A stretch of DNA of 64,000 bases from Pseudomonas sp. (GTDB lineage Bacteria > Pseudomonadota > Gammaproteobacteria > Pseudomonadales > Pseudomonadaceae): the NCBI RefSeq assembly GCF_030683065.1, contig NZ_JAUXMX010000024.1, positions 1-64,000 of the forward strand. The letters run 5' to 3'. Shown here piece after piece: positions 44,168-52,504 of the stretch (positions are counted from its first letter, which is position 1; each line of letters opens with the position of its first letter). The notes beneath the pieces were generated by a model. It did no database searches. It was not told the origin of the DNA and worked only from the letters and a program-made list of their open reading frames with translations. A program made the position numbers and the translations under genes.

Positions 44168-44308
44168 AAAACCTGTTCTCAACGCGTCGTGAGCGCAGGT
44201 TAGGCAAGGCAAAAGCTGGCGAGGAAGCGGAGTTTACGGCTGTAAATGAGCATTCCGAGCCAGCTTTTAACGCCGCATAACCAAGCGCAACAGCGTTGAA
44301 ACAGGTTT
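44168..44308. repeat. 141-bp structured intergenic repeat
   Basis: The ends AAACCTGTTCTCAACGC and GCGTTGAAACAGGTTT are inverted repeats differing by one base. Inside, AAAAGCTGGC pairs with GCCAGCTTTT, and TTTAC-GGCT-GTAAA forms an inner loop. The right end overlaps the yaeQ stop codon by one base. I recall similar elements in other Pseudomonas intergenic regions. Confidence 0.65.
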
Positions 44309-44847
44309 CAGCGCTGGCCGATCAGCCACTCGATGGGCACTTCATGCTGACCGCGCTCGTCGGTGACGAACAGCTCGCCATCACTGATCATCACGCTCCA
44401 GCTCAGCGCGCGCGGCATGTCGAGGGCCAGGCTGGCCAGGGCCTCCTGGTCCAGCGCCACCACATTGATGTTCTTCAGGCTGCGCACCGGATCAAGCGCC
44501 TTGGCCTGCCACACGCGCAGATTGCCGTAGGCGACCAGGCTGAATTTTTCGGTACGGCGCGAACACCAGGTCATGCGGTCGCTATCCGGCTGACCGACCT
44601 CGATCCAGTGCAGCACCCGACCATCCAGGCTCTTCTCCCACAACGCCGGCTCGTCCACGTCCGACAGGCCGCGACCGAACGCCAGGTGCTCGTGATAGAA
44701 CAGCGCATAGCCAATCAACCGTGCGGCCAGGCGTTCTTCGGTTTCTGACGGGTGCTTGGCCACAGTGAAACGCAGGCTTTGATAGATGCTGCGGTCGATG
44801 TCGGTGAGGTTCAGATCGATCTTGTAGGTGGTGGACGGCTGGGCCAT
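44308..44847 (-). CDS. yaeQ: YaeQ family protein
   Basis: This 179-aa soluble protein belongs to the YaeQ family (restriction-endonuclease-like fold in known structures, without proven nuclease activity). Segments include YKIDLNLTDIDRSIYQSLRFTVAKHPSETEER at the start, LWEKSLDGRVLHWIEVGQPD, and WSVMISDGELFVTDERGQHEV near the end. The start at 44847 (MAQPSTTYKIDL) matches the family. The ORF start at 45021 reads through the divergent promoter. It is divergent from the CoA-transferase gene. Confidence 0.92.
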   Translation of the reverse strand: MAQPSTTYKIDLNLTDIDRSIYQSLRFTVAKHPSETEERLAARLIGYALFYHEHLAFGRGLSDVDEPALWEKSLDGRVLHWIEVGQPDSDRMTWCSRRTEKFSLVAYGNLRVWQAKALDPVRSLKNINVVALDQEALASLALDMPRALSWSVMISDGELFVTDERGQHEVPIEWLIGQR

Positions 44848-44942
44848 GGGGGCTTCTTGACTGGGCAAATAGCTGGCAAGTCTACCCGATGCCGCTCCAC
44901 TCACGTTAGAGTCGCGACCATCCCCAGATAGATGGACGCCCC

Positions 44943-46142
44943 ATGAGCCTGCCCAGCAAACCCCTCGCCGGCCTGAAAGTGATCGAACTCGGCAGCCTGA
45001 TTGCCGGCCCCTTCGCCGCACGTATCTGCGCCGAATTCGGTGCCGAGGTAATCAAGGTCGAATCGCCAGACGGCGGCGACCCACTGCGCAAGTGGCGCAA
45101 GCTGTATGAAGGCACTTCTTTATGGTGGTTCGTGCAGGCACGCAATAAACAGTCGATCACCCTCAACCTCAAGCATGCCCAAGGGCTGGAGGCACTGAAA
45201 AAACTCCTGGCAGGCGCTGACATCCTGATCGAAAACTTTCGCCCTGGGGTACTGGAAAAACTCGGCCTGGGCTGGGACGTATTGCACGCACTCAACCCCA
45301 AGCTGGTGATGGTGCGCCTGTCCGGCTTCGGCCAGAGCGGGCCAATGAAGGACCAGCCGGGCTTCGGCGCGGTGGGTGAAGCCATGGGCGGGCTGCGCTA
45401 TATCACCGGCTTCGAGGACCGCCCACCGGTGCGCACTGGAATCTCCATCGGCGATTCAATTGCCGCGCTGTGGGGTGTGATCGGTGCATTGATGGCGCTG
45501 CGGCACCGCGAGGTCAACGGCGGCCAGGGCCAGGTGGTCGACGTGGCGCTGTATGAAGCGATCTTCGCGATGATGGAAAGCATAGTGCCGGAGTTCGACG
45601 TGTTCGGTTTCATCCGCGAGCGCAGCGGTAATATCATGCCCGGCATCACCCCGTCCTCGATCCACACCAGCCACGACGGCAAACACATCCAGATCGGCGC
45701 CAACGGCGATGCGATCTTCAAGCGCTTCATGCAGGCCATCGACCGCCATGACCTGGCCGACGACCCTACCTTGACCAGCAACGACGGCCGCGATGCGCGC
45801 CGCGACGAGCTGTACGGGGTGATCGACCGCTGGGTTGGCTCACTGCCGCTGCAGCAGGTGCTGACGACCCTGACCCAGGCCGAAGTACCTGCCAGCCGCA
45901 TCTTCAGCGCCGAAGACATGTTCAGCGACCCGCAATACCTGGCGCGCGAGATGTTCCTCAGCGCCACGCTGCCGGATGGCAAGCCGTTCAAGATGCCCGG
46001 CATCGTGCCTAAGCTGTCCGACACCCCGGGTGGGGTCGAGTGGACCGGGCCGCAACTGGGCGAACACACCGAGCCAGTGCTCACTGCGTTAGGCTACACA
46101 CGTGAGGCTATTGCCGAACTGCGTCGCAACGGCGCCATTTGA
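44943..46142 (+). CDS. Class III (CaiB/BaiF) CoA-transferase
   Basis: This 399-aa enzyme transfers CoA between carboxylic acids. Family features are LAGLKVIELGSLIAGPFAARICAEFGAEVIKVE at the N-terminus and DILIENFRPGVLEKLGLG. Others are LSGFGQSGPMKDQPGFG and the catalytic aspartate in TGISIGDSIAALWGVIGAL (about residue 170). The substrate cannot be told, and such enzymes act in carnitine, oxalate, bile acid or mesaconate metabolism. Start ATG follows AGATGGACGCCCC. A small membrane protein gene follows 19 bp later, probably in the same transcript. Confidence 0.9.
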   Translation: MSLPSKPLAGLKVIELGSLIAGPFAARICAEFGAEVIKVESPDGGDPLRKWRKLYEGTSLWWFVQARNKQSITLNLKHAQGLEALKKLLAGADILIENFRPGVLEKLGLGWDVLHALNPKLVMVRLSGFGQSGPMKDQPGFGAVGEAMGGLRYITGFEDRPPVRTGISIGDSIAALWGVIGALMALRHREVNGGQGQVVDVALYEAIFAMMESIVPEFDVFGFIRERSGNIMPGITPSSIHTSHDGKHIQIGANGDAIFKRFMQAIDRHDLADDPTLTSNDGRDARRDELYGVIDRWVGSLPLQQVLTTLTQAEVPASRIFSAEDMFSDPQYLAREMFLSATLPDGKPFKMPGIVPKLSDTPGGVEWTGPQLGEHTEPVLTALGYTREAIAELRRNGAI

Positions 46143-46161
46143 CCCCAGTCAGGAGCAGAGC

Positions 46162-46425
46162 ATGCTTGCCAATGCACCAAGACTTCCAAAAGACGTAATG
46201 CTGGTTTTGCAGCAGGACAGGCGCGCAGATGCCATCGAACTGCTGCAGGCAGACCAAAAAATAAGTGCGCAAGAAGCCGAAGAACGAATCAACCGCTACC
46301 TGGAGGAAAACCCACCGATTCGCCTGCGCGGCGCTGGGGTTGTTGCCTTCAGCAAGCTCAATGCGCTGATCTGGCTGGGCCTGATCGTCATCATGGTCTT
46401 GGCCTACCTGCTGCTGGCTGGCTGA
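46162..46425 (+). CDS. Small single-pass membrane protein (hypothetical)
   Basis: This 87-aa protein has a soluble, charged N-terminal part (LPKDVMLVLQQDRRADAIELLQADQKISAQEAEERINRYLEENP, reminiscent of ribosomal-L7/L12-like or bL12-type helices). A C-terminal membrane anchor follows (about residues 64-85, LIWLGLIVIMVLAYLLLAG). AGGAG precedes the ATG at 46162. It is co-directional with the CoA-transferase and ends before the thrC terminator. Confidence 0.7.
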   Translation: MLANAPRLPKDVMLVLQQDRRADAIELLQADQKISAQEAEERINRYLEENPPIRLRGAGVVAFSKLNALIWLGLIVIMVLAYLLLAG

Positions 46426-46444
46426 GGCCGCAGCCACGCCCACG

Positions 46445-46477
46445 AAAAAGGCCGGCAACCTTGCGGTGACCGGCCTT
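46445..46477. terminator. thrC terminator (bidirectional)
   Basis: AAGGCCGG...CCGGCCTT with an inner stem lies between the convergent small membrane protein gene and thrC. On the minus strand it is followed by TTTTT. Confidence 0.85.
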
Positions 46478-46494
46478 GAGTTAAGCGCCTAGGC

Positions 46495-47904
46495 TTAGAG
46501 CGGCTTGCCGCGATTGCCGTGCTGGGTGACAAAGCCCTGCACCGTTTTCAGGTCATTAGCCAATACCGTGCAGCGCTCTTCGCGCTCGAACAGGTCAGCC
46601 AGGTGCGGCGGCAGTGCCGGAGCCTGGCCGACGCCGGCCTTTTCCACTGCCTCGGGGAACTTCACGGGGTGTGCAGTACCCAGGATCACCATGGGCGTGG
46701 CCAGGCTGCGGCGACATTCGCGAGCCGCACGCACGCCGATGGCGGTGTGCGGGTCGAGCAGCTCGCCACACTCGGCCAACACATCGGCGATGGTTTCGCA
46801 GGTCTGCGCATCGTCAACCGCAAGGGAATCGAACAGCTTGCGCGCCTCGATCCAGCGGTCTTCGTCGACGCTAAAACCGCCGCCTTGTTTAAAGGTGCTC
46901 ATCAGTTCGGCAACGGCCGCACCGTTACGCCCGTGCAGGTCGAACAACAGGCGCTCGAAGTTGGACGAGACCATGATGTCCATAGACGGCGACAGTGTCG
47001 GGTGCAGGCCGCCCTTGACGTACTGATTGCCGCTCATGAAGCGATGCAGGATGTCGTTACGATTGGTCGCAACGATCAGCTGGCTGATCGGCAAGCCCAT
47101 GTTGCGGGCCAGGTAACCGGCGAAGATGTCGCCGAAGTTACCGGTCGGCACCGAGAACGCAATGGAGCGAGCCGGACCGCCAAGCTGCAGCGCCGCATGA
47201 AAGTAGTAGACGGTCTGGGCCATGATCCGCGCCCAGTTGATCGAGTTGACCGCCACCAGACGTGTGCCTTTGAGGAAGCTCTGGTCGGCAAAGCTGTCCT
47301 TGACCATCTCCTGGCAGTCGTCGAAGTTACCTTCAACGGCGATGTTGTGGATGTTCTCGCCGAGAATGGTGGTCATCTGCCGGCGCTGCACCTCAGACAC
47401 CCGGTTGTGCGGATGCAGGATGAAGATGTCGACGTTGTCGCAGGCCTTGCACCCCTCGATGGCCGCCGAACCGGTGTCACCCGAGGTGGCGCCCATGATG
47501 ACCACACGCTCGTTGCGCTTGGCCAGTACATAATCAAGCAAACGACCGAGCAGTTGCAGGGCGAAGTCCTTGAACGCCAGGGTCGGGCCGTGGAACAGTT
47601 CGAGCACCCACTCGTTACCGTTCAACTGACGCAGTGGCGCCACTGAACCGTGGGCGAATACCGAGTAGGTTTCTTCGAGAATCTTCTTGAAGTCGGCATC
47701 CGGAATGCTGCCGGTAACGAACGGGCGCATCACCCGGAACGCTAGCTCGTGATAGGGCAAGCCAGCCCAGGAAGCGATTTCTTCCTGGGTAAAACGTGGC
47801 AGGTTTTCCGGTACATAGAGACCGCCATCACTGGCCAGGCCAGCCAGCAGAACGTCTTCGAAATTCAGGGCCGGTGCCTGGCCGCGGGTACTGATATAGC
47901 GCAT
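46495..47904 (-). CDS. thrC: Threonine synthase
   Basis: This 469-aa PLP enzyme converts O-phosphohomoserine to threonine. The lysine that binds PLP is in GPTLAFKDFALQLLGRLLDY (about residue 111), and the phosphate-binding GATSGDTGSAAIEG loop follows. This is the longer bacterial/fungal-type threonine synthase with an N-terminal MRYISTRGQAPALNFEDVLLAGL domain. The ATG at 47904 has GAAGG upstream. The track start at 47913 is a TTG. It lies 74 bp after hom on the same strand, forming the hom-thrC unit, and ends in a terminator. Confidence 0.96.
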   Translation of the reverse strand: MRYISTRGQAPALNFEDVLLAGLASDGGLYVPENLPRFTQEEIASWAGLPYHELAFRVMRPFVTGSIPDADFKKILEETYSVFAHGSVAPLRQLNGNEWVLELFHGPTLAFKDFALQLLGRLLDYVLAKRNERVVIMGATSGDTGSAAIEGCKACDNVDIFILHPHNRVSEVQRRQMTTILGENIHNIAVEGNFDDCQEMVKDSFADQSFLKGTRLVAVNSINWARIMAQTVYYFHAALQLGGPARSIAFSVPTGNFGDIFAGYLARNMGLPISQLIVATNRNDILHRFMSGNQYVKGGLHPTLSPSMDIMVSSNFERLLFDLHGRNGAAVAELMSTFKQGGGFSVDEDRWIEARKLFDSLAVDDAQTCETIADVLAECGELLDPHTAIGVRAARECRRSLATPMVILGTAHPVKFPEAVEKAGVGQAPALPPHLADLFEREERCTVLANDLKTVQGFVTQHGNRGKPL

Positions 47905-47978
47905 GTTTGGCAAACCTTCGGTTTGAGCTGCAAGCGGTAAGCCACACGCGCCTGCTGCGCGTGCGGCCTGCTGTGGGG

Positions 47979-49283
47979 TTAGTTCAACTGTTCAACACGG
48001 ATACGCATGACTTTGCCGACGACATCGTCAAGCGCTTCCAGGGCGGCCAGCGCCTCGTCGATACGCGCCTCGATTACCCGGTGGGTGACCAGGATCATCG
48101 GCACCAGGCCGTCATGTTCTTCGGCTTCCTTCTGCATGATCGACTCGATGTTGATGCCGCGCTGCGACAGGATGCTCGCCACCTGAGCCAGCACGCCGGG
48201 ATGATCCTTGGCCTGGATACGCAGGTAGTAGGCGCTCTCGCACGCTGCGATCGGCAGAATCGGGTGATCGGACAGCGAATCCGGCTGGAAGGCCAGGTGC
48301 GGCACACGATTGGTCGGGTCGGTGGTCAAGGCGCGAACCACGTCGACCAGGTCGGCGATGACCGAGGAAGCGGTCGGTTCCATGCCGGCGCCTGCACCGT
48401 AGTAGAGGGTCGAGCCTGCCGCGTCACCATTGACCATCACCGCGTTCATCACGCCGTTGACGTTGGCGATCAGGCGGTCGGCCGGGATCAGAGTCGGGTG
48501 CACGCGCAACTCGATACCGGCGTCAGTGCGCCGCGCCACGCCGAGGTGCTTGATGCGATAGCCCAGCGCTTCGGCATAGTTGACGTCAGCCGTGGTCAGC
48601 TTGGTGATGCCTTCGGTGTAGGCCTTGTCGAATTGCAGCGGAATGCCGAACGCAATGGACGCAAGAATGGTCAGCTTATGCGCCGCGTCGATGCCTTCGA
48701 CATCAAAGGTCGGATCCGCCTCGGCATAACCCAGGGCCTGGGCTTCCTTGAGGACGTCATCAAAGGCACGGCCCTTCTCGCGCATTTCGCTGAGAATGAA
48801 GTTGCCAGTGCCGTTGATGATCCCGGCCAGCCAGTTGATGCGGTTGGCTGCCAGCCCCTCGCGGATCGCCTTGATCACTGGAATGCCGCCTGCAACAGCC
48901 GCCTCGAACGCCACTATCACGCCCTTCTCGCGCGCCCGGGCGAAGATTTCGTTGCCATGCACGGCGATCAGCGCCTTGTTAGCGGTGACCACGTGCTTGC
49001 CGTTGTCGATGGCCTGAAGCACCAGCTCCTTGGCCAGGGTATAGCCGCCAATCAGCTCGATAACGATGTCGATCTCGGGGTTGTTCACCAGCGCGAAAAC
49101 ATCGCTGGTCATGCTAATACCGGTCGTGTCGTACTGCGGCTTGGGCGAGCGAATGGCAATCTGGGCAACTTCAATACCACGCCCTGCACGCCGGGTAATT
49201 TCCTCGGCGTTACGCTTGAGTACATTCAACGTACCGCCACCGACGGTACCGAGCCCACAGATGCCTACTTTGACCGGTTTCAC
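47979..49283 (-). CDS. hom: Homoserine dehydrogenase
   Basis: This 434-aa enzyme reduces aspartate semialdehyde to homoserine. It has an N-terminal NAD(P) fold (VGICGLGTVGGGTLNVL), a catalytic domain with [44 protein letters not shown], and a C-terminal ACT domain (about residues 350-430, DHPGVLAQVASILSQRGINIES). The ACT domain suggests threonine feedback inhibition. A 22-bp perfect palindrome followed by TTTT lies 30 bp upstream and may act as an attenuator or operator. thrC follows. Confidence 0.96.
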   Translation of the reverse strand: MKPVKVGICGLGTVGGGTLNVLKRNAEEITRRAGRGIEVAQIAIRSPKPQYDTTGISMTSDVFALVNNPEIDIVIELIGGYTLAKELVLQAIDNGKHVVTANKALIAVHGNEIFARAREKGVIVAFEAAVAGGIPVIKAIREGLAANRINWLAGIINGTGNFILSEMREKGRAFDDVLKEAQALGYAEADPTFDVEGIDAAHKLTILASIAFGIPLQFDKAYTEGITKLTTADVNYAEALGYRIKHLGVARRTDAGIELRVHPTLIPADRLIANVNGVMNAVMVNGDAAGSTLYYGAGAGMEPTASSVIADLVDVVRALTTDPTNRVPHLAFQPDSLSDHPILPIAACESAYYLRIQAKDHPGVLAQVASILSQRGINIESIMQKEAEEHDGLVPMILVTHRVIEARIDEALAALEALDDVVGKVMRIRVEQLN

Positions 49284-49312
49284 ACTGAATTCCCCATCTG
49301 CACTGCGTAAAA

Positions 49313-49334
49313 CGGCCGGAGCTAGCTCCGGCCG
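49313..49334. promoter_or_regulatory. 22-bp perfect palindrome upstream of hom
   Basis: CGGCCGGAGCTAGCTCCGGCCG is perfectly self-complementary. On the minus strand it is followed by TTTTACG, and it lies 30 bp before the hom start codon. It could be a second terminator, an attenuator or a dimeric protein site. Confidence 0.55.
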
Positions 49335-49340
49335 CAGAAA

Positions 49341-49371
49341 AGAAAAAAGAGCCGCACCTTACGAAGCGGCT
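49341..49371 (-). terminator. dsbC terminator
   Basis: On the minus strand AGCCGC-TTCGTAAGGT-GCGGCT is followed by CTTTTTTCTTTTC, a standard intrinsic terminator 30 bp after the dsbC stop. Confidence 0.85.
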
Positions 49372-49402
49372 GTTTATTAGTCAATCGTCCAAACCCAGCA
49401 AA

Positions 49403-50128
49403 TTAGTTGGCTTCCAGCGCCAACTTGGCCAGTTGCGCCGCCGGCTGGTAACCGGGTATCAGCTTGCCGTTGGCTAAAACGATGGCCGGCGTACCACTAA
49501 CCCCGATCGTCTGCCCCAGAGCGTATTGCTTGGCCACCGGATTGTCGCACTTGGCCTCGGCAACGGGCTGGCGCAATTTGGCCTGCGTCATCGCTGCATG
49601 GGGGTCCTTGGCGCACCAGACACTGACCATTTCCGTGTAGACCTTGCTTTGCAAGCCCTGACGCGGGAACGCTACATAACGGACATCGACGCCCAGGCGA
49701 TTGAGCTCGGCAACTTCGCTGTGCAGTTTTTGGCAGTAGCCGCAATCGGTATCGGTGAACACGGTAATGTGGGTCTTGGGCTGCTTCGCCGCGAAAATCA
49801 CCATTTCCTTGGCCGGAATACTGTTGATCTCTTTGGCAATTTCTTTGGTTTCGTGCAGTTCAGTCAAGTTGACAGCCTGGCCGTCCTTGATCTGGAACAG
49901 GTAACCCTGCAGAAGGAACTGACCGTCGCCGCTGGCATACAACTGACGGCCACCCTTAAGCTGGATCTGATACAGGCCAGGCATCTGACTCTCGGCAATT
50001 GCTTCGATAGGCAGGTCTGGCTGGATCGATTGCAGGCTCTGGCGGATAACCTGATCGGGGTCAGCGGCCAGGCTCAAGCTGCTGGCCAGGCCGAGGGCCA
50101 CGGCTGCAAAAATGCGGGTCACACGCAT
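49403..50128 (-). CDS. dsbC: Periplasmic disulfide isomerase DsbC
   Basis: This 241-aa periplasmic thiol-disulfide isomerase has a signal peptide (about residues 1-21, MRVTRIFAAVALGLASSLSLA). An N-terminal dimerisation domain (about 25-85) precedes the thioredoxin-fold domain, with the active site TDTDCGYCQKLH. A second cysteine pair (VWCAK and EAKCDN) matches the structural disulfide of DsbC. The start at 50128 has TAGGAG upstream. It lies upstream of hom-thrC, as in P. aeruginosa, but xerD, which I recall next to it there, is absent. Confidence 0.95.
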   Translation of the reverse strand: MRVTRIFAAVALGLASSLSLAADPDQVIRQSLQSIQPDLPIEAIAESQMPGLYQIQLKGGRQLYASGDGQFLLQGYLFQIKDGQAVNLTELHETKEIAKEINSIPAKEMVIFAAKQPKTHITVFTDTDCGYCQKLHSEVAELNRLGVDVRYVAFPRQGLQSKVYTEMVSVWCAKDPHAAMTQAKLRQPVAEAKCDNPVAKQYALGQTIGVSGTPAIVLANGKLIPGYQPAAQLAKLALEAN

Positions 50129-50314
50129 GGATACTCCTAACGAGCGTCGGACAAACAAAGGTGGCGACAGCCTACCATAGATGCCCGCAAAGGCAGACCA
50201 CAGCAGGTCGGGCGAGCATTCACAATGCTGCCAGCGCAGCCCAGGCAAGAAGAAATGCAGCGCCCGGCCAATCCCAGCCCGACAAAGGCATAATTTCTCC
50301 AGCCCCAGAAACGC

Positions 50315-50340
50315 AAAAAGCAGCCCGAAGGCTGCTTTTT
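50315..50340. terminator. rplS operon terminator
   Basis: AAAAAGCAGCCCGAAGGCTGCTTTTT is a compact stem with tetraloop-like CGAA and A/T-runs both sides, 17 bp after the rplS stop on the minus strand. Confidence 0.9.
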
Positions 50341-50356
50341 GTAAGGAAGCTGAGGC

Positions 50357-50707
50357 TTAGCCCAGTTTTTCCTTGATACGTGCTGCCTTACCGGACAGAT
50401 CACGCAGGTAGTACAACTTGGCTTTACGTACGTCACCGCGACGCTTGACGGCCAGGCTGTCGACCAGCGGGCTGTAGGTCTGGAAAGTACGCTCTACGCC
50501 AACACCGTTGGAGATCTTGCGAACAGTGAACGCACTGTTCAGACCACGGTTACGCTTGGCAATTACTACGCCTTCGAATGCCTGCAGACGCTCACGGTCG
50601 CCTTCCTTAACTTTTACCTGGACGATGATGGTGTCGCCCGGGGAGAAGGGAGGGACTACTTTGCCCATCTGCTCAGCTTCGATTTGCTGAATGATCTTGT
50701 TGGTCAT
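50357..50707 (-). CDS. rplS: 50S ribosomal protein L19
   Basis: This 116-aa ribosomal protein lies at the 30S-50S interface. [35 protein letters not shown] and [27 protein letters not shown] are the conserved L19 sequence. It is the last gene of the rpsP-rimM-trmD-rplS operon, 42 bp after trmD, and is followed by a strong terminator. Confidence 0.98.
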   Translation of the reverse strand: MTNKIIQQIEAEQMGKVVPPFSPGDTIIVQVKVKEGDRERLQAFEGVVIAKRNRGLNSAFTVRKISNGVGVERTFQTYSPLVDSLAVKRRGDVRKAKLYYLRDLSGKAARIKEKLG

Positions 50708-50749
50708 GCTGCGCTCCTAAGACCAGCCGTCTGGCCGATCATCGATACA

Positions 50750-51502
50750 TTAACTATCGTCCCGCTGGCGGATGTATTCCTCCAGCAGCTTTTTCTCTTC
50801 CCCAGAAAGCGAGCGGCTATCCAGAAGATCGACACGGCGTTCCCAGGTCCGACCGAGGGACTGCTGCAAACGCCAGCGCCGGATGTGTTCGTGGTTGCCG
50901 CCAAGCAGCACCTCAGGAACACGTTTATCCGCATACACCTCCGGACGAGTGTAATGCGGGCAGTCGAGCAGGCCATCCGTAAAGGAGTCCTCCTCAGCCG
51001 AACTTGCATGACCCAGTGCACCAGGCAAAAGGCGCGTTACCGCATCGATCAGCACCATGGCCGGCAGCTCACCGCCAGACAGGACGTAATCCCCAATCGA
51101 CCATTCTTCATCGACATGCGCTTCAATGAAACGCTCATCGACGCCTTCGTAGCGCCCGGCAATGAGGATTAAAGCTTCCTCGTTCGCCAATTCGCGTACG
51201 GCTGACTGCGTCAGCTGACGACCCTGCGGCGAAAGGTAAATTACCTTCGCTTTTACACCTGCGGCCTGCCTGGCATCGAGCAAGGCATCCTCAAGCGGCT
51301 TGATCTTCATCACCATGCCCGGACCGCCACCAAAGGGCCGGTCATCCACAGTGTGGTGACGGTCCAAGGTGTAGCTCCGCGGATTCCAACAGGTCAATTG
51401 CAGCAAGCCCTGTTTCACCGCGCGGCTGGTGATGCCGTAATCACTGATTGCGGCAAACATTTCCGGGAACAGCGTAATGACTTCAACGCGCAGATTTGGC
51501 AT
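50750..51502 (-). CDS. trmD: tRNA (guanine37-N1)-methyltransferase
   Basis: This 250-aa SPOUT-class enzyme makes m1G37 in tRNAs reading CUN, CCN and CGG and prevents frameshifting. The knotted SAM site is visible as [37 protein letters not shown] (about residues 110-145), and the N-terminal part has [14 protein letters not shown]. It starts five bases after rimM in the ribosomal-protein operon. Confidence 0.98.
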   Translation of the reverse strand: MPNLRVEVITLFPEMFAAISDYGITSRAVKQGLLQLTCWNPRSYTLDRHHTVDDRPFGGGPGMVMKIKPLEDALLDARQAAGVKAKVIYLSPQGRQLTQSAVRELANEEALILIAGRYEGVDERFIEAHVDEEWSIGDYVLSGGELPAMVLIDAVTRLLPGALGHASSAEEDSFTDGLLDCPHYTRPEVYADKRVPEVLLGGNHEHIRRWRLQQSLGRTWERRVDLLDSRSLSGEEKKLLEEYIRQRDDS

Positions 51503-51507
51503 CAGGC

Positions 51508-52044
51508 TTAGAAGTCCGCATCCCAGTCGACCCGCATTTCGCCAGCACCAAGGTCAATCGACAACACGCATTGCTCCGTATAGGGCAACAAGCGTTCACG
51601 ATCATCCAGGCTGTCGGTGCAGGGTTTGACCATAATCACATCGTTGGCACCGGTCTCGAACAAATGGTCGATCTTGCCGAGCAACTGCCCTGCCTGATCG
51701 ATAACCTTGAGACCTTCCAACTGATACCAGTAGAACTCGCCTTCGCTCAGATCAGGTAACTGGCTGCGTGGCACACAAATCTCGAAACCGGCGAATGTAC
51801 GTGCTACTTCGCGATCATCGAGACCTTTGAGCCTTGCTACCAGGACCTTGCCTTGCAGGCGTCCACTGGCCACTTCGACTTGCTTTACCTCGTTGTCACG
51901 CTTAAGCGTCCAGCGAGGGTAATCGAGCACGTTGGTCAAAGGATCAGTAAAGGAAAAAACCTTCACCTCGCCTTTTATGCCATGCACCGAGACAATCTTG
52001 CCAAGAACCACTAAGTCCTCGGCGGGAGCTGGCGTCATGCTCAT
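51508..52044 (-). CDS. rimM: 16S rRNA processing protein RimM
   Basis: This 178-aa 30S maturation factor has an N-terminal beta-barrel ([24 protein letters not shown]) and a C-terminal PRC barrel ([34 protein letters not shown]). It assists assembly of the 30S head. Two ATGs (52044, 52038) are possible, and neither has a strong ribosome site, so coupling to rpsP eight bases upstream is likely. Confidence 0.97.
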   Translation of the reverse strand: MSMTPAPAEDLVVLGKIVSVHGIKGEVKVFSFTDPLTNVLDYPRWTLKRDNEVKQVEVASGRLQGKVLVARLKGLDDREVARTFAGFEICVPRSQLPDLSEGEFYWYQLEGLKVIDQAGQLLGKIDHLFETGANDVIMVKPCTDSLDDRERLLPYTEQCVLSIDLGAGEMRVDWDADF

Positions 52045-52052
52045 AGGATTGC

Positions 52053-52304
52053 TTAGGCAGCAGCCTTAGCAGCTTCCTTGAGCAGCTGAGCAACACGCTC
52101 AGACGGCTGTGCACCCTGACCGAGCCAGTAAGTGGCACGCTCTTGGTCAACGGACAGTTTGATTTCAGCACCCGAAGCAACCGGATTGAAGAAACCAATA
52201 CGCTCAACGAAACGACCATCGCGCGGGTTGCGGCTGTTGGTCACGGTGAGATGGTAGAACGGGCGCTTTTTGGAGCCGCCACGGGCAAGACGGATGGTTA
52301 CCAT
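52053..52304 (-). CDS. rpsP: 30S ribosomal protein S16
   Basis: This 83-aa ribosomal protein has the conserved start [47 protein letters not shown] lies upstream of the ATG at 52304. The ORF start at 52352 is a read-through into the leader. It is first in the rpsP-rimM-trmD-rplS operon, directly downstream of ffh on the same strand. Confidence 0.98.
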   Translation of the reverse strand: MVTIRLARGGSKKRPFYHLTVTNSRNPRDGRFVERIGFFNPVASGAEIKLSVDQERATYWLGQGAQPSERVAQLLKEAAKAAA

Positions 52305-52504
52305 TGAACTTCTTTCCTGTAGTCGGTGCTGCAAACTAGAAAATGCAAGCATAGGGCACTAGGCCCGAAAGGCCGCATATTCTAAGGATTATCGGTACTT
52401 TTGCAAAGCCTTTTTCCGAGAAGGAGAAAAGCCCCGGCAAACTGCAAGCCTCAAACTAGTAAGCGGCACGTTCACCGCTCTGGCTTACAGCCTTGCCGCT
52501 CACG

